Origin: Emticicia oligotrophica DSM 17448
Lineage (GTDB): Bacteria > Bacteroidota > Bacteroidia > Cytophagales > Spirosomataceae
Direction: 5' to 3'
Length of the DNA stretch: 64,000 bases
NCBI RefSeq assembly: GCF_000263195.1
Contig: NC_018748.1
Coordinates: forward strand, 4,734,159 to 4,798,158
The translations under genes and the position numbers were made by a program. Of this stretch, positions 8,753 to 17,259 are shown in pieces. Each line of letters starts with the position of its first letter. Within the stretch, counting starts at the first letter, position 1. The notes under the pieces were generated by a model. That model was not told the origin of the DNA and made no database searches. It saw nothing but the letters and a program-made list of their open reading frames with translations.

Positions 8753-9823
8753 ATGAAAATAAAATCAATTAGACCTTTTTTAAGAAAGTTAGCTCTCAAA
8801 AAGCCTTACACAATTGCTTACAGCACCTTTTCAGATGTTGAGCTTGTTTTTTTAGAAATTGAGCTTGAAAATGGTATCATTGGTTTCGGTTCGGCAAGCC
8901 CTGCGGAAGAAGTAATTGGTGAAAATTCACAACAAACACTTATAAATCTTCAAACCGAATTTGTACAAAATCTAGTTGGACGTGACATTCGTCATTTTCA
9001 ACAAATCATTTTTGATACACAACAGTATTTTCCCAATTTAGCAGGTACACAAGCAGCCGTTGATTTAGCCTTGCATGATGCTTTCTGTAAATATTTAGGC
9101 ATAAATGTGGTAGATTTTTATGGACAAAAAATCAAAGCTCTGCCTACTTCCGTGACCATTGGGATAATGAATGTCATTGATACCCTTGAAGAAGCTAAAA
9201 ATTACTTTGATTTAGGATTTAAGATACTTAAAGTAAAGACGGGAATTAGTGTTGAAGAAGATATCGAACGCCTTATTCGTTTACATGAGATTTATCAAAA
9301 TAAACTCAAAATCAGAGTTGATGCTAATCAAGGCTATAATTTAGAGGAATTAAAAAAATTTATGTCGGCTACTCAAAAACTTAGTTTGGAGCTAATCGAA
9401 CAACCTCTACCGGTTGGTAATGAATCAGAATTTTATGCCTTAACACCAAGCGAATGTAAAATTTTAGCAGCCGATGAATCATTAAAAAATGCACACTCAG
9501 CTCTTACATTTGGAGGTATTTTTCAACCCTTCGGCATTTATAATATCAAACTAATGAAATGTGGTGGAATTTTACCAGCATTAGAAATAGCCAATATTGC
9601 CAAACAAGCCAATATTGCACTTTTTTGGGGCTGCAATGATGAAAGTATAGCTAGTATCGCGGCGGCTCTTCATGTAGCATATTCTTGCCCAAACACTCAA
9701 TTCATTGACCTTGATGGTAGTTTCGATTTAGCGGAAGATTTAGTTACAGGAGGGTTTTCTTTAGAAAATGGATACTTAAAAGTCAATTCCAAAGCAGGTT
9801 TTGGATTTGAAAAAATTGTATAA
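8753..9823 (+). CDS. dgcA: Enolase-superfamily epimerase: DgcA / L-Ala-D/L-Glu (dipeptide) epimerase type
   Basis: This 356-residue protein shows the mandelate-racemase/dipeptide-epimerase pattern. It has KxK in 'LKVKTG' (about 158-164), metal ligands in 'RVDANQ' (about 188), 'IEQP' (about 214) and 'ADES' (about 238), and the second catalytic lysine in 'KLMKCGG' (about 266). Related enzymes epimerise L-Ala-D-Glu from peptidoglycan to L-Ala-L-Glu, or racemise N-acetyl-D-Glu as DgcA. The DUF1611 gene three bases upstream favours the DgcA role, and the serine hydrolase/D-aminoacylase leaves the dipeptide role open. The length is normal and the active site complete. Confidence 0.8.
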   Translation: MKIKSIRPFLRKLALKKPYTIAYSTFSDVELVFLEIELENGIIGFGSASPAEEVIGENSQQTLINLQTEFVQNLVGRDIRHFQQIIFDTQQYFPNLAGTQAAVDLALHDAFCKYLGINVVDFYGQKIKALPTSVTIGIMNVIDTLEEAKNYFDLGFKILKVKTGISVEEDIERLIRLHEIYQNKLKIRVDANQGYNLEELKKFMSATQKLSLELIEQPLPVGNESEFYALTPSECKILAADESLKNAHSALTFGGIFQPFGIYNIKLMKCGGILPALEIANIAKQANIALFWGCNDESIASIAAALHVAYSCPNTQFIDLDGSFDLAEDLVTGGFSLENGYLKVNSKAGFGFEKIV

Positions 9824-9834
9824 ACATTCTTAAT

Positions 9835-11211
9835 ATGTCAAAACTAACACCCAAAATCGGACTTAGAGCAGCAACTATTTTGGTTGTGAGTGTGATTGTT
9901 GGTTCTGGTGTTTTTAAGAAAATAGCCCCAATGTCTGCCGAATTGGGTTCGCCTATTTTGGTACTATTATGTTGGATTTTAGCAGGCTTTATTAGTTTAG
10001 CAGGAGCACTTTCTACCGCCGAAATGGCAAGTATGTTTCCAGATTCAGGCGGAGAATATAATTATTTTCAGAAAATTTATGGTCGTTTTTTTGCATTTCT
10101 CTATGGATGGGGCAATTTTACGGTAATGAAAACTGCTTCCATTGCAGCCTTGGCTTATATTTTTGCACAATCTTTCAATAGTTTAATTCCACTTCCCAGC
10201 TCAACAATTACTTTTACAATTTTTGGATTTAATATTTTTGAAAATCTTTCAATTAAAATACTCGCAAGTGGATTAGTCATTTTTCTAAGCTTTGTCAATT
10301 TTCGAGGAATATCGGTTGCTGAAAGTTTAAGTAACAAGCTTACCCATATCATGTTTGGGTCGGTATTGGTATTCATTGTAATAGGCTTATTCTCGACAAA
10401 GGGAAACATTATAAATCTTACACAAAATAGTAACGATTTTACGAAAATACCCTTAAGTGGATTTTCTTTAGTCAAAGGAATGATGATTGCAAGTCTGGGA
10501 GCATTTTGGGGTTATGAAGGTTGGAATCATATTGGTTATATTGGCGAAGAAATAAAAGAACCTCAAAATAATCTACCATTAGCATTATCATTTGGAACAA
10601 TAATCGTAATAATTATTTATGTTTCTCTCAATTTATTATTTCTGTATATTTTGCCAATAGATTATTTTATTCAACTCAATAACACTCCTAATAAAATTGC
10701 AGCAATTGAAGTAGCCAATCAATTAATGGGTGAAAAAGGAATGATTTTTATTGCTTGCTTGATTTTAGTTACCACACTCAATGCCACCAATAGTTCAATC
10801 ATGATGTCGGCACGAATTTTTTATGCCATGTCAAGAGATGGCTTATTCTTTAAGAAGGCCTCCTCTATCCATTCGGTTTATAAAACGCCTGATTTCTCAC
10901 TTTTGATACAAGCAATATGGTCAATACTTTTAATATGGTCTGGAACTTTTGACCAACTTACAGATATGCTAGTTTTTGCTTCATTTATCTATTACGGAAG
11001 TACCGCTTTAGGAGTAATAATTATGAGGATAAAATTTCCAAACATTGAAAGAAAATATAAAGTCATTGCTTATCCAATTCTTCCCATTTTCTTTGTTACT
11101 TTTTGTGTGTTACTATTTATTATTACAATATACAATCAGCCCAAAGAAGCACTGCTAGGACTTGGATTAATTGGAACGGGTATTCCTTTTTATCTATTTT
11201 GGCGGAAATAA
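9835..11211 (+). CDS. APC-family amino acid permease
   Basis: This 458-residue membrane protein has about 12 hydrophobic segments. The N-terminal 'GLRAATILVVSVIVGSGVFKK' is the helix-1 substrate-binding break typical of the amino acid-polyamine-organocation superfamily. 'FPDSGGEYNYF' and 'GYEGWNHIGYIGEEIKEPQ' are further hallmarks of LAT-like exchangers and permeases. It is the last gene of the D-amino-acid operon, 11 bases after the epimerase, so it probably imports the amino acid or small peptide that the operon metabolises. A bidirectional terminator follows. Confidence 0.9.
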   Translation: MSKLTPKIGLRAATILVVSVIVGSGVFKKIAPMSAELGSPILVLLCWILAGFISLAGALSTAEMASMFPDSGGEYNYFQKIYGRFFAFLYGWGNFTVMKTASIAALAYIFAQSFNSLIPLPSSTITFTIFGFNIFENLSIKILASGLVIFLSFVNFRGISVAESLSNKLTHIMFGSVLVFIVIGLFSTKGNIINLTQNSNDFTKIPLSGFSLVKGMMIASLGAFWGYEGWNHIGYIGEEIKEPQNNLPLALSFGTIIVIIIYVSLNLLFLYILPIDYFIQLNNTPNKIAAIEVANQLMGEKGMIFIACLILVTTLNATNSSIMMSARIFYAMSRDGLFFKKASSIHSVYKTPDFSLLIQAIWSILLIWSGTFDQLTDMLVFASFIYYGSTALGVIIMRIKFPNIERKYKVIAYPILPIFFVTFCVLLFIITIYNQPKEALLGLGLIGTGIPFYLFWRK

Positions 11212-11249
11212 AAAAGCTCAAAAAAAAGTTTGAAGCTTAAATTTTTTAA
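11211..11249. terminator. Bidirectional terminator between the permease gene and nuoD
   Basis: A stem with one bulged A (11214-11222 with 11229-11238) is flanked by A-rich sequence on the left and ATTTTTT on the right. It lies between two convergent genes. Confidence 0.55.
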
Positions 11250-11262
11250 AACATTTTCAAAA

Positions 11263-12513
11263 TTATCTATCAACTTCTCCCATTACCACATCTAATGAGC
11301 CGATAACAGCAATTAAATCGGCAATCATTCCGCCAATTGAAAGTTCGGTAAGAACAGATAAATTATTATAAGAACAAGCCCTTGCTTTTACTCTTGTTGG
11401 CACATCAGAGCGTCCATCAGTTCTGAAAAAGAACCCTAATTCTCCTTTTGGATTTTCTGCTCTACAATAAAAATCCATTTTGGGTGGACGAATCTTTTTG
11501 GGCAATAGAGTTTGTGGGTCAAAATCATTAGTACGTTTGTGTTCTTTGGTAAGTTTTTCCAGACATTGCTCAATAATCTTCAAAGACTCCCAACATTCCT
11601 GAACCCTTACATTATTTCTATCCCAACAATCTCCAACTTTACCAGCCTCTCCCTTCCCAACTGGAATATCAAAATCAATTTCTCCATAAACAGAATAATT
11701 ATCGACTTTTCTCAAATCCCACTTGAGTCCAGAACCACGTAATACTGGCCCAGTACACCCATAATTAATGGCCATCGGTAATGGTAAAACCCCAACATTT
11801 GCAGTACGATTGATAAAAATGTGGTTTTCAATAACTAGCTGCTGTAACTCTATAAGCTTAGGTTTTAGGTAAGCTACAAATTCTCGACAACGGTCTTCAA
11901 ATCCTACGGGTAAATCATAGAATAAGCCTCCAACCCAAATATAGTTGTATAACATACGAGCCCCACTCAACCATTCTAACATACGCATAATATGCTCGCG
12001 GTCGCGGAATAACCACAAAAATGCAGTTGTGGCACCCATATCAGCACCGTAAGTTCCAATTGCAATAAAATGAGAAGCCAATCTATTCAATTCAGCAACT
12101 AAAACCCTGATATATTCTATTCTTTTCGGAATATCTTTATCAATTCCTAACATTTTTTCGAGCCCCATCACATAAGCTAACTCCGAATTCATGGCAGCTA
12201 CATAATCGAGTCTATCAACAAAAGGAATCGTTTGATTAAAGGGTAAGTTTTCAGCATGTTTTTCAAAACAACGATGCAAATAACCCAAATGTGGTACAAC
12301 ATCGGCAATAATTTCGCCATCTGTCACCACCTCTAAACGCAAAACTCCGTGCGTAGAAGGGTGCTGAGGCCCAAGATTTATAACCATTTCTTCAGAATAC
12401 AAATCATCTTGTTTGTATTTATTAGGTTCAGAAATAGTTAAGTTTTCGGGACGATATTTATATTGAATTGTTTTCAAGTTTCCTGAATTCAGATGATTTT
12501 TAGATAAATACAC
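11263..12513 (-). CDS. nuoD: NADH-quinone oxidoreductase subunit D
   Basis: NuoD (49-kDa subunit) lies in the peripheral arm of complex I and helps form the quinone site. The signature 'GPQHPSTHGVLRL' (about 48-60) is present, as are 'PHLGYLHRCFEKHAE', 'GFFFRTDGRSDVPTR' and the C-terminal 'DVVMGEVDR'. The length (416 aa) is close to normal. The first available start is GTG at 12513. The first 40 residues are poorly conserved, so the true start could be later. No other nuo gene is adjacent. It follows an exported glycosidase-like gene by 35 bases, an unusual setting for a complex I core subunit. Confidence 0.93.
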   Translation of the reverse strand: MYLSKNHLNSGNLKTIQYKYRPENLTISEPNKYKQDDLYSEEMVINLGPQHPSTHGVLRLEVVTDGEIIADVVPHLGYLHRCFEKHAENLPFNQTIPFVDRLDYVAAMNSELAYVMGLEKMLGIDKDIPKRIEYIRVLVAELNRLASHFIAIGTYGADMGATTAFLWLFRDREHIMRMLEWLSGARMLYNYIWVGGLFYDLPVGFEDRCREFVAYLKPKLIELQQLVIENHIFINRTANVGVLPLPMAINYGCTGPVLRGSGLKWDLRKVDNYSVYGEIDFDIPVGKGEAGKVGDCWDRNNVRVQECWESLKIIEQCLEKLTKEHKRTNDFDPQTLLPKKIRPPKMDFYCRAENPKGELGFFFRTDGRSDVPTRVKARACSYNNLSVLTELSIGGMIADLIAVIGSLDVVMGEVDR

Positions 12514-12548
12514 GAGAAAATTTGTAAGTTACTACTTTATAATATTCG

Positions 12549-13421
12549 CTATTTGATATAAAAAATATTACTTACCGAACGTTCGCCTGCGTGGTCAAAC
12601 AATTTATTATCGGAAGGGTAATTCACAACACCATTTTCTGGCTGACCTTTGATATACATCGTCGTTGAACCTCCACCATCAAAATTGATAGCATCTTTAC
12701 AATTCAATGCTTTAGCTAAGGTAGTTAATTCAGCCAGCGTCATACCAAAAGCTTCCGACGAACGACCATCCACAGTAATCAACATTAATTTATTATTATT
12801 TGTTACACAAGCACAAGTACGCGGGTGTCTATTATCATTGAATGAGGTTTGAGGTAAGTTTTCCTGCACATTATTGAGTATTAATAATGGCCCAGTTAAC
12901 AGTACGTTTTCGGCATTTACGGTTCGCTCCCAACCTATTTTTGCCTCACCTTTAATAATTTTCACCTCATTTTTTTGAATAGTAAGTGCAGAAATCGCGT
13001 GGAAAGGCAAACGAGGTACATTATCAAACCTTGTAGTATCAATGATTGTACCTCCGATTTTCAGGAAATCTACCGCACCTCCATTTTTAGTATCAAAAAA
13101 TCCTGCATTCACTGCAGCTAGAGCTCCTATATTTGCTGCAATGGTGCTCGTTTTTAACAATAATCGCTTAGCTTGCGTATCTTTTCTTTGAGTATCGGCT
13201 GCTGCAATTCCAAACAAAAAATGCTTCGAATGATTAGGTATCTCTAAAATATTAATTGATTGGTTAGAAAAAAAAAGCTCTTTATCCTTTAAATGCACAC
13301 GCTTCCAAACAAACTTTTTACCTAACTTCGTAGTTACCCAATTAGCATTTTTTATTGTGCTTTCTTCATTTTGTGCAAAACAAAAATGTGAGATAAAAAG
13401 TAATATCAAAAATTTTCTCAT
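12549..13421 (-). CDS. Exported phosphodiester glycosidase (NAGPA/DUF2233) family protein
   Basis: Residues 1-16 form a signal peptide ending near CFA|Q. The 290-residue protein has the NAGPA-domain core: 'AAVNAGFFDTKNGG' (about 103), 'RTCACVTNNNKLMLITVDGR' and 'DAINFDGGGSTTMY' (about 242). The last is the most conserved stretch of the family. Relatives include human NAGPA, which removes GlcNAc from GlcNAc-1-P-mannose, and bacterial proteins near exopolysaccharide genes. The likely role is hydrolysis of a sugar phosphodiester in the periplasm; the substrate is unknown. It precedes nuoD by 35 bases and is divergent from mpg with only 29 bases between start codons. Confidence 0.85.
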   Translation of the reverse strand: MRKFLILLFISHFCFAQNEESTIKNANWVTTKLGKKFVWKRVHLKDKELFFSNQSINILEIPNHSKHFLFGIAAADTQRKDTQAKRLLLKTSTIAANIGALAAVNAGFFDTKNGGAVDFLKIGGTIIDTTRFDNVPRLPFHAISALTIQKNEVKIIKGEAKIGWERTVNAENVLLTGPLLILNNVQENLPQTSFNDNRHPRTCACVTNNNKLMLITVDGRSSEAFGMTLAELTTLAKALNCKDAINFDGGGSTTMYIKGQPENGVVNYPSDNKLFDHAGERSVSNIFYIK

Positions 13422-13439
13422 TCGTTAGGTTATTTTTTT

Positions 13440-13471
13440 CAAAAGTACAGATGCAAAACCTTCTTCCCAAA
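13440..13471 (-). promoter_or_regulatory. Promoter for the glycosidase-nuoD unit, inside the mpg start region
   Basis: On the minus strand, TTTG (13471-13468) and TACTTTTG (13447-13440) are 20 bases apart, a good match to the Bacteroidota -33/-7 consensus. Transcription would start near 13434, about 13 bases before the ATG at 13421. The -33 part lies within the first codons of mpg. Confidence 0.5.
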
Positions 13472-14029
13472 GAATTTTACGAAAAACATGATACGATTAC
13501 TCTTTCTAAGCTTCTTTTAGGCTGTACTCTAATTCATGAAAGTCTGGAAGGAAGAACAGCAGGGATTATTGTAGAAACAGAAGCTTATTTGAAAGATGAC
13601 CCCGCCTGCCATGCCTATCGAAAAAAATCAGCTAGAAACGCCCCAATGTTTGAGAATGCAGGAATTACCTACGTTTATTTGATTTATGGAATGCATCATT
13701 GTGTCAATATTGTTAGTGGCGGTGAAGGTGTTGGAGAAGCAGTATTAATTCGAGCTCTTGAACCAACTGAGGGCATTGAATTGATGCAAAAACGCAGAAA
13801 AACAAATGACCTCAAAAACCTTTGTAGCGGGCCAGGCAAATTGGTACAAGCCATGGGTATTACGCTTGACTTCAATTTTTTACCGCTCTATTCTGAAGAT
13901 TTTTATTGTATTGAGCGAAAAAATCATAACTTTTCAATCGTTACTACCACTCGTATTGGCATCACGCAAGGAGCAGACTTACCTTACAGGTTTTATATCG
14001 ACGGAAATAAGTTTGTTAGTAGGAAGTAA
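13451..14029 (+). CDS. mpg: DNA-3-methyladenine glycosylase (AAG/MPG family)
   Basis: This 192-residue protein matches the AAG fold. It has 'GIIVETEAYLKDDPACHA', containing the catalytic glutamate and 'EAY', then 'YVYLIYGMHHCVNIV', including the intercalating tyrosine region, and 'EAVLIRALEP'. The enzyme excises alkylated bases such as 3-methyladenine and hypoxanthine to start base-excision repair. The length is typical of bacterial AAG. It starts only 29 bases from the divergent glycosidase gene and ends at a strong dyad facing tgt. Confidence 0.95.
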   Translation: MQNLLPKEFYEKHDTITLSKLLLGCTLIHESLEGRTAGIIVETEAYLKDDPACHAYRKKSARNAPMFENAGITYVYLIYGMHHCVNIVSGGEGVGEAVLIRALEPTEGIELMQKRRKTNDLKNLCSGPGKLVQAMGITLDFNFLPLYSEDFYCIERKNHNFSIVTTTRIGITQGADLPYRFYIDGNKFVSRK

Positions 14030-14073
14030 ATTAAAGGAAGACTTCGCTTAAAGCGAAGTCTTCCTTTAATTTA
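14027..14073. terminator. Long perfect-dyad bidirectional terminator between mpg and tgt
   Basis: A near-perfect inverted repeat of about 23 bp is centred on A14050. The core 14033-14049 pairs with 14051-14067 and is flanked by A and T tracts. The stop codons of both convergent genes abut or lie in the dyad. Confidence 0.85.
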
Positions 14074-15201
14074 TAATCTATACATGGTTTGCTTAACCAT
14101 TGCGTTTTTCCAAGTGGCAAAATCGCCCGCTAAGATATGTTCTCGAGCTTTACCAACCAACCACAAATAGAATGTCAAGTTATGAATACTTGCAATTTGT
14201 GCTGCCAAGATTTCATCACATTTAACTAAGTGTCGAAGATATGCTTTTGAGTAAAATGTGCTAGCATATCCGCCTAACGCTTCGTCAATCGGAGAGAAAT
14301 CATCTTTCCATTTTTCGTTTTTAATATTGATAATTCCTTGCGTTGTAAACAACATTCCATTACGTGCATTTCGAGTGGGCATTACGCAATCGAACATATC
14401 AATTCCTAAAGCGATTCCCTCCAAAATATTTTCAGGAGTACCTACACCCATCAAATATCTTGGTTTCTCCTTAGGTAATATATCATTCACATAATCTATT
14501 GTTTCATACATTTTTTCGGCGGGCTCCCCTACTGCCAAACCACCAATAGCATTTCCTTCACGATTTTGTTCGGCAATAAATTCAGCCGACTGAATACGCA
14601 AATCTTTGTAAACACTTCCTTGTACAATTGGAAAAAGAGTTTGTGAATAACCATACTTTCCCTCTGTACTATCAAAACGGTCAATACATCTCTTCAACCA
14701 GCGGTGAGTCATTTCCATTGATTTCTTGGCATAATTATAATCACATGGATACGGAGCACATTCATCAAAAGCCATGATAATATCGGCCCCAATTACACGC
14801 TGAATATCCATCACACTTTCGGGCGTAAATAAATGTCTCGAACCATCAATATGAGATTGAAACTTTACCCCTTCCTCAGAAATTTTACGAATATCTTTCA
14901 AGGAAAATACCTGATACCCCCCCGAATCTGTCAATATTGGTCCGCTCCACCCATTAAATTTGTGTAATCCTCCAGCACGTTCAAGAATATCAAGTCCGGG
15001 ACGAAGATAAAGATGATAAGTATTTCCTAAAATGATTTGAGCTTTGATTTCGTCGACTAACTCACGTTGATGTACAGCTTTAACAGTTGCAGCAGTACCC
15101 ACGGGCATAAATATAGGAGTTAAAATCTCTCCGTGGTCAGTTGTAATTTTTCCCGCACGAGCCTTCGTTTGAGAATCCGTTTTTTGTAATTCGTATTTCA
15201 T
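14071..15201 (-). CDS. tgt: tRNA-guanine transglycosylase
   Basis: Tgt swaps guanine-34 for preQ1 in tRNAs with GUN anticodons, an early step of queuosine synthesis. Visible hallmarks are 'TPIFMPVGTAATVKAV', 'ILTDSGGYQVFSL' (catalytic-site Asp), 'GGLAVGEP' (substrate-binding loop) and 'FDCVMPTRNARNG' with the second catalytic Asp. I chose the ATG at 15201 (MKYELQKTDS) because family members begin this way. An upstream in-frame ATG at 15222 adds only seven residues. The usual zinc ligands (CxCxxC then His) appear altered: the expected motif reads 'YASTFYSKAYLRHLVK', with serine and tyrosine at the usual cysteine positions. Confidence 0.93.
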   Translation of the reverse strand: MKYELQKTDSQTKARAGKITTDHGEILTPIFMPVGTAATVKAVHQRELVDEIKAQIILGNTYHLYLRPGLDILERAGGLHKFNGWSGPILTDSGGYQVFSLKDIRKISEEGVKFQSHIDGSRHLFTPESVMDIQRVIGADIIMAFDECAPYPCDYNYAKKSMEMTHRWLKRCIDRFDSTEGKYGYSQTLFPIVQGSVYKDLRIQSAEFIAEQNREGNAIGGLAVGEPAEKMYETIDYVNDILPKEKPRYLMGVGTPENILEGIALGIDMFDCVMPTRNARNGMLFTTQGIINIKNEKWKDDFSPIDEALGGYASTFYSKAYLRHLVKCDEILAAQIASIHNLTFYLWLVGKAREHILAGDFATWKNAMVKQTMYRL

Positions 15202-15292
15202 ACAACAAATTTCCATCTTCATTTTGGCTAATACAAGTATTTATTCATTGATTTTTTACGAATAAGTATCGAATCCTTTCATTGAAGGTTTG

Positions 15293-15300
15293 TATATTTG
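15293..15300 (+). promoter_or_regulatory. Bacteroidota -7 element upstream of the GT2 gene at 15329
   Basis: TATATTTG matches TAnnTTTG. Transcription from about 15306 supports translation from the ATG at 15329 rather than from the frame opening at 15290. No clear -33 TTG is seen. Confidence 0.45.
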
Positions 15301-15328
15301 CACAATATTTCACCTAAACTACATTTGC

Positions 15329-16543
15329 ATGGTGTTTTGGCACTATTTACTACCGTTTGTTTTTTTTGCAGCATTAATTATTCAATTAGTATATATACTG
15401 GGAATTTTCACTGGTCTGCTTTCACATGATGACCATGAGCCCGATTCTGAACAAAAGAATAAGCCTGGAGTTTCGATAATTGTTGCAGCTTGGAATGAAT
15501 TAGAAAATCTTAAAGAGCTTCTTCCCTTACTTGAAGCTCAGGATTATCCTGATTTTGAGATTATTGTTTCTGATGACCGCTCAGTAGATGGTACTTATGA
15601 TTACTTACTGTTCAATGAAGGGAATTTTAAAAAAGTAAAATTTGTACGAATTGAAAGCCTCCCTTCTCATTTTACGGCTAAAAAATACGCTGTTACGATG
15701 GGTATTAAAAAAGCAAGTAAAGAAATTATCTTACTGACTGATGCCGACTGTCGTCCAAGCAGTAATCAATGGGTTGCTACGATGGTAGCTCAACTTTCTC
15801 AAGGAAAAGATATTGTTTTGGGTTTTTCTCCTTACGAATATTTTGATACCAGATTAAATTCACTTATTCGCTACGAAACCTTTCAAACTGCCTTACAATA
15901 TTTTTCGTTTGCATTAGCTAAAATCCCATATATGGGTATTGGACGAAACCTAATGTATCGTCGTGAGTTATTTTGGGTAACTAATGGTTTTTCTAGTCAT
16001 CATGGCCTTTTAGGGGGTGATGATGATTTATTCGTGAATGAAGCATCTAATAAAGATAATGTGGCGGTATGTATCAGTTCTGACACACACATGATTTCAG
16101 AGCCTAAGAAAACATGGAGCGAATGGATTACCCAAAAACGCCGTCATTTATCGGTTGGAAAACGATATAAATTCCGCGACAAATTTCTATTAGGCTCATT
16201 GGCAATTAGCCACCTGATTAGTTGGTTTTGGGTTCTACCTGCATTTTTTATCAAACCAGATTGGTTCGAAGCACCTGAATGGTCGAGAATACCTACTTAT
16301 TTATTAGATGACCATAATTTGCAAGATTTTTATCCATATAATGATTGGATGAGATTAGTAACCTTTGTATTCTTTGTTTGGTTATTGATTCGTTGGATTG
16401 TTTTGGCCAAGGCAAATAATAAATTAAACAATACGATTAGCTCGTGGAAAATACCTTACTACGATATGCTTTATGCCGTATATTATCTTATTTTTGGTTT
16501 AATAACATTATTCTCAAATCCCAAAAAAATAAAATGGCGTTAA
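15329..16543 (+). CDS. Membrane-associated family 2 glycosyltransferase
   Basis: This protein of about 404 residues has an N-terminal membrane helix, a GT-A catalytic domain and two or three C-terminal membrane helices. Motifs are 'PGVSIIVAAWNELENL', 'VSDDRSVDGTYD', 'LLTDADCRPSS' (DxD-type), 'GGDDDLFVNEA' and 'QKRRHLSVGKRY' (QxxRW-like). This layout suits processive or lipid-linked glycosyl transfer at the inner membrane. The acceptor is unknown. The ATG at 15329 is preferred because the signal-like helix begins directly after it. rsmG follows after 28 bases on the same strand. Confidence 0.88.
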   Translation: MVFWHYLLPFVFFAALIIQLVYILGIFTGLLSHDDHEPDSEQKNKPGVSIIVAAWNELENLKELLPLLEAQDYPDFEIIVSDDRSVDGTYDYLLFNEGNFKKVKFVRIESLPSHFTAKKYAVTMGIKKASKEIILLTDADCRPSSNQWVATMVAQLSQGKDIVLGFSPYEYFDTRLNSLIRYETFQTALQYFSFALAKIPYMGIGRNLMYRRELFWVTNGFSSHHGLLGGDDDLFVNEASNKDNVAVCISSDTHMISEPKKTWSEWITQKRRHLSVGKRYKFRDKFLLGSLAISHLISWFWVLPAFFIKPDWFEAPEWSRIPTYLLDDHNLQDFYPYNDWMRLVTFVFFVWLLIRWIVLAKANNKLNNTISSWKIPYYDMLYAVYYLIFGLITLFSNPKKIKWR

Positions 16544-16571
16544 GCCATCCAACCTTAAAAAGGTATTGTTT

Positions 16572-17201
16572 ATGTCTGATTTAAGTTTAATAACAAAATA
16601 TTTTCCAAACTTGACCGAAACGCAAATTGCACAATTCGGTCAATTGCAAGAACTATATCGTTTCTGGAATTCACAAATAAATGTTGTTTCGCGACAAGAT
16701 ATTGAAAACCTTTACGAGAAACACATATTACACTCGCTTGGAATTGCAAAAGTCACAAAATTTAAGCCCGGTACAGAAATCATGGATGTAGGAACTGGCG
16801 GTGGCTTCCCGGGCATTCCCTTAGCGATTATGTTTCCAGATTGTCAGTTTCACTTAGTTGACTCTATTGGAAAAAAAATAAAGGTTGTCACTGAGGTTTC
16901 GCAAGCACTTGGTTTAAAAAACTTAACTGCCCAACACGAACGAGCAGAGAATGTGGCAAGCGACTTTGATTTTATTGTCAGTAGAGCCGTTACACGATTA
17001 AAACCTTTTTATGGATGGGTAAAAGATAAAGTTACTCGTAATCAGTTTAATGATTTAAAAAATGGCATATTGTATCTAAAAGGTGGTGACCTTACTGAAG
17101 AATTAGAGGAGTATGGCGGTAAATACAGATTATATGATTTAGCCGACCATTTTAGTGAAGAGTTTTTTGAGACTAAAAAGGTAGTTTATGTACCTTTCTA
17201 A
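16572..17201 (+). CDS. rsmG: 16S rRNA (guanine-527-N7) methyltransferase
   Basis: RsmG (GidB) methylates N7 of G527 in 16S rRNA using SAM; its loss gives low-level streptomycin resistance in other bacteria. The SAM-binding motif 'IMDVGTGGGFPGIPLAI' and the preceding 'NVVSRQDIENLYEKHILHSL' are typical, as is 'DFIVSRAVTRL'. The ATG at 16572 is preferred over a TTG two codons upstream. The protein is about 209 residues, the usual size. Confidence 0.96.
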   Translation: MSDLSLITKYFPNLTETQIAQFGQLQELYRFWNSQINVVSRQDIENLYEKHILHSLGIAKVTKFKPGTEIMDVGTGGGFPGIPLAIMFPDCQFHLVDSIGKKIKVVTEVSQALGLKNLTAQHERAENVASDFDFIVSRAVTRLKPFYGWVKDKVTRNQFNDLKNGILYLKGGDLTEELEEYGGKYRLYDLADHFSEEFFETKKVVYVPF

Positions 17202-17259
17202 ATTAAAACCTAATGACACGATTGTTTTAGATTGAAAACAGCACAAATAATTTAATATT

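Noticed and set aside
12513..13451. nuoD pair as a new hydrogenase-like complex with the glycosidase
   Set aside because: The protein has the complex I signature (GPQHPSTHG) and no hydrogenase CxxC pairs.
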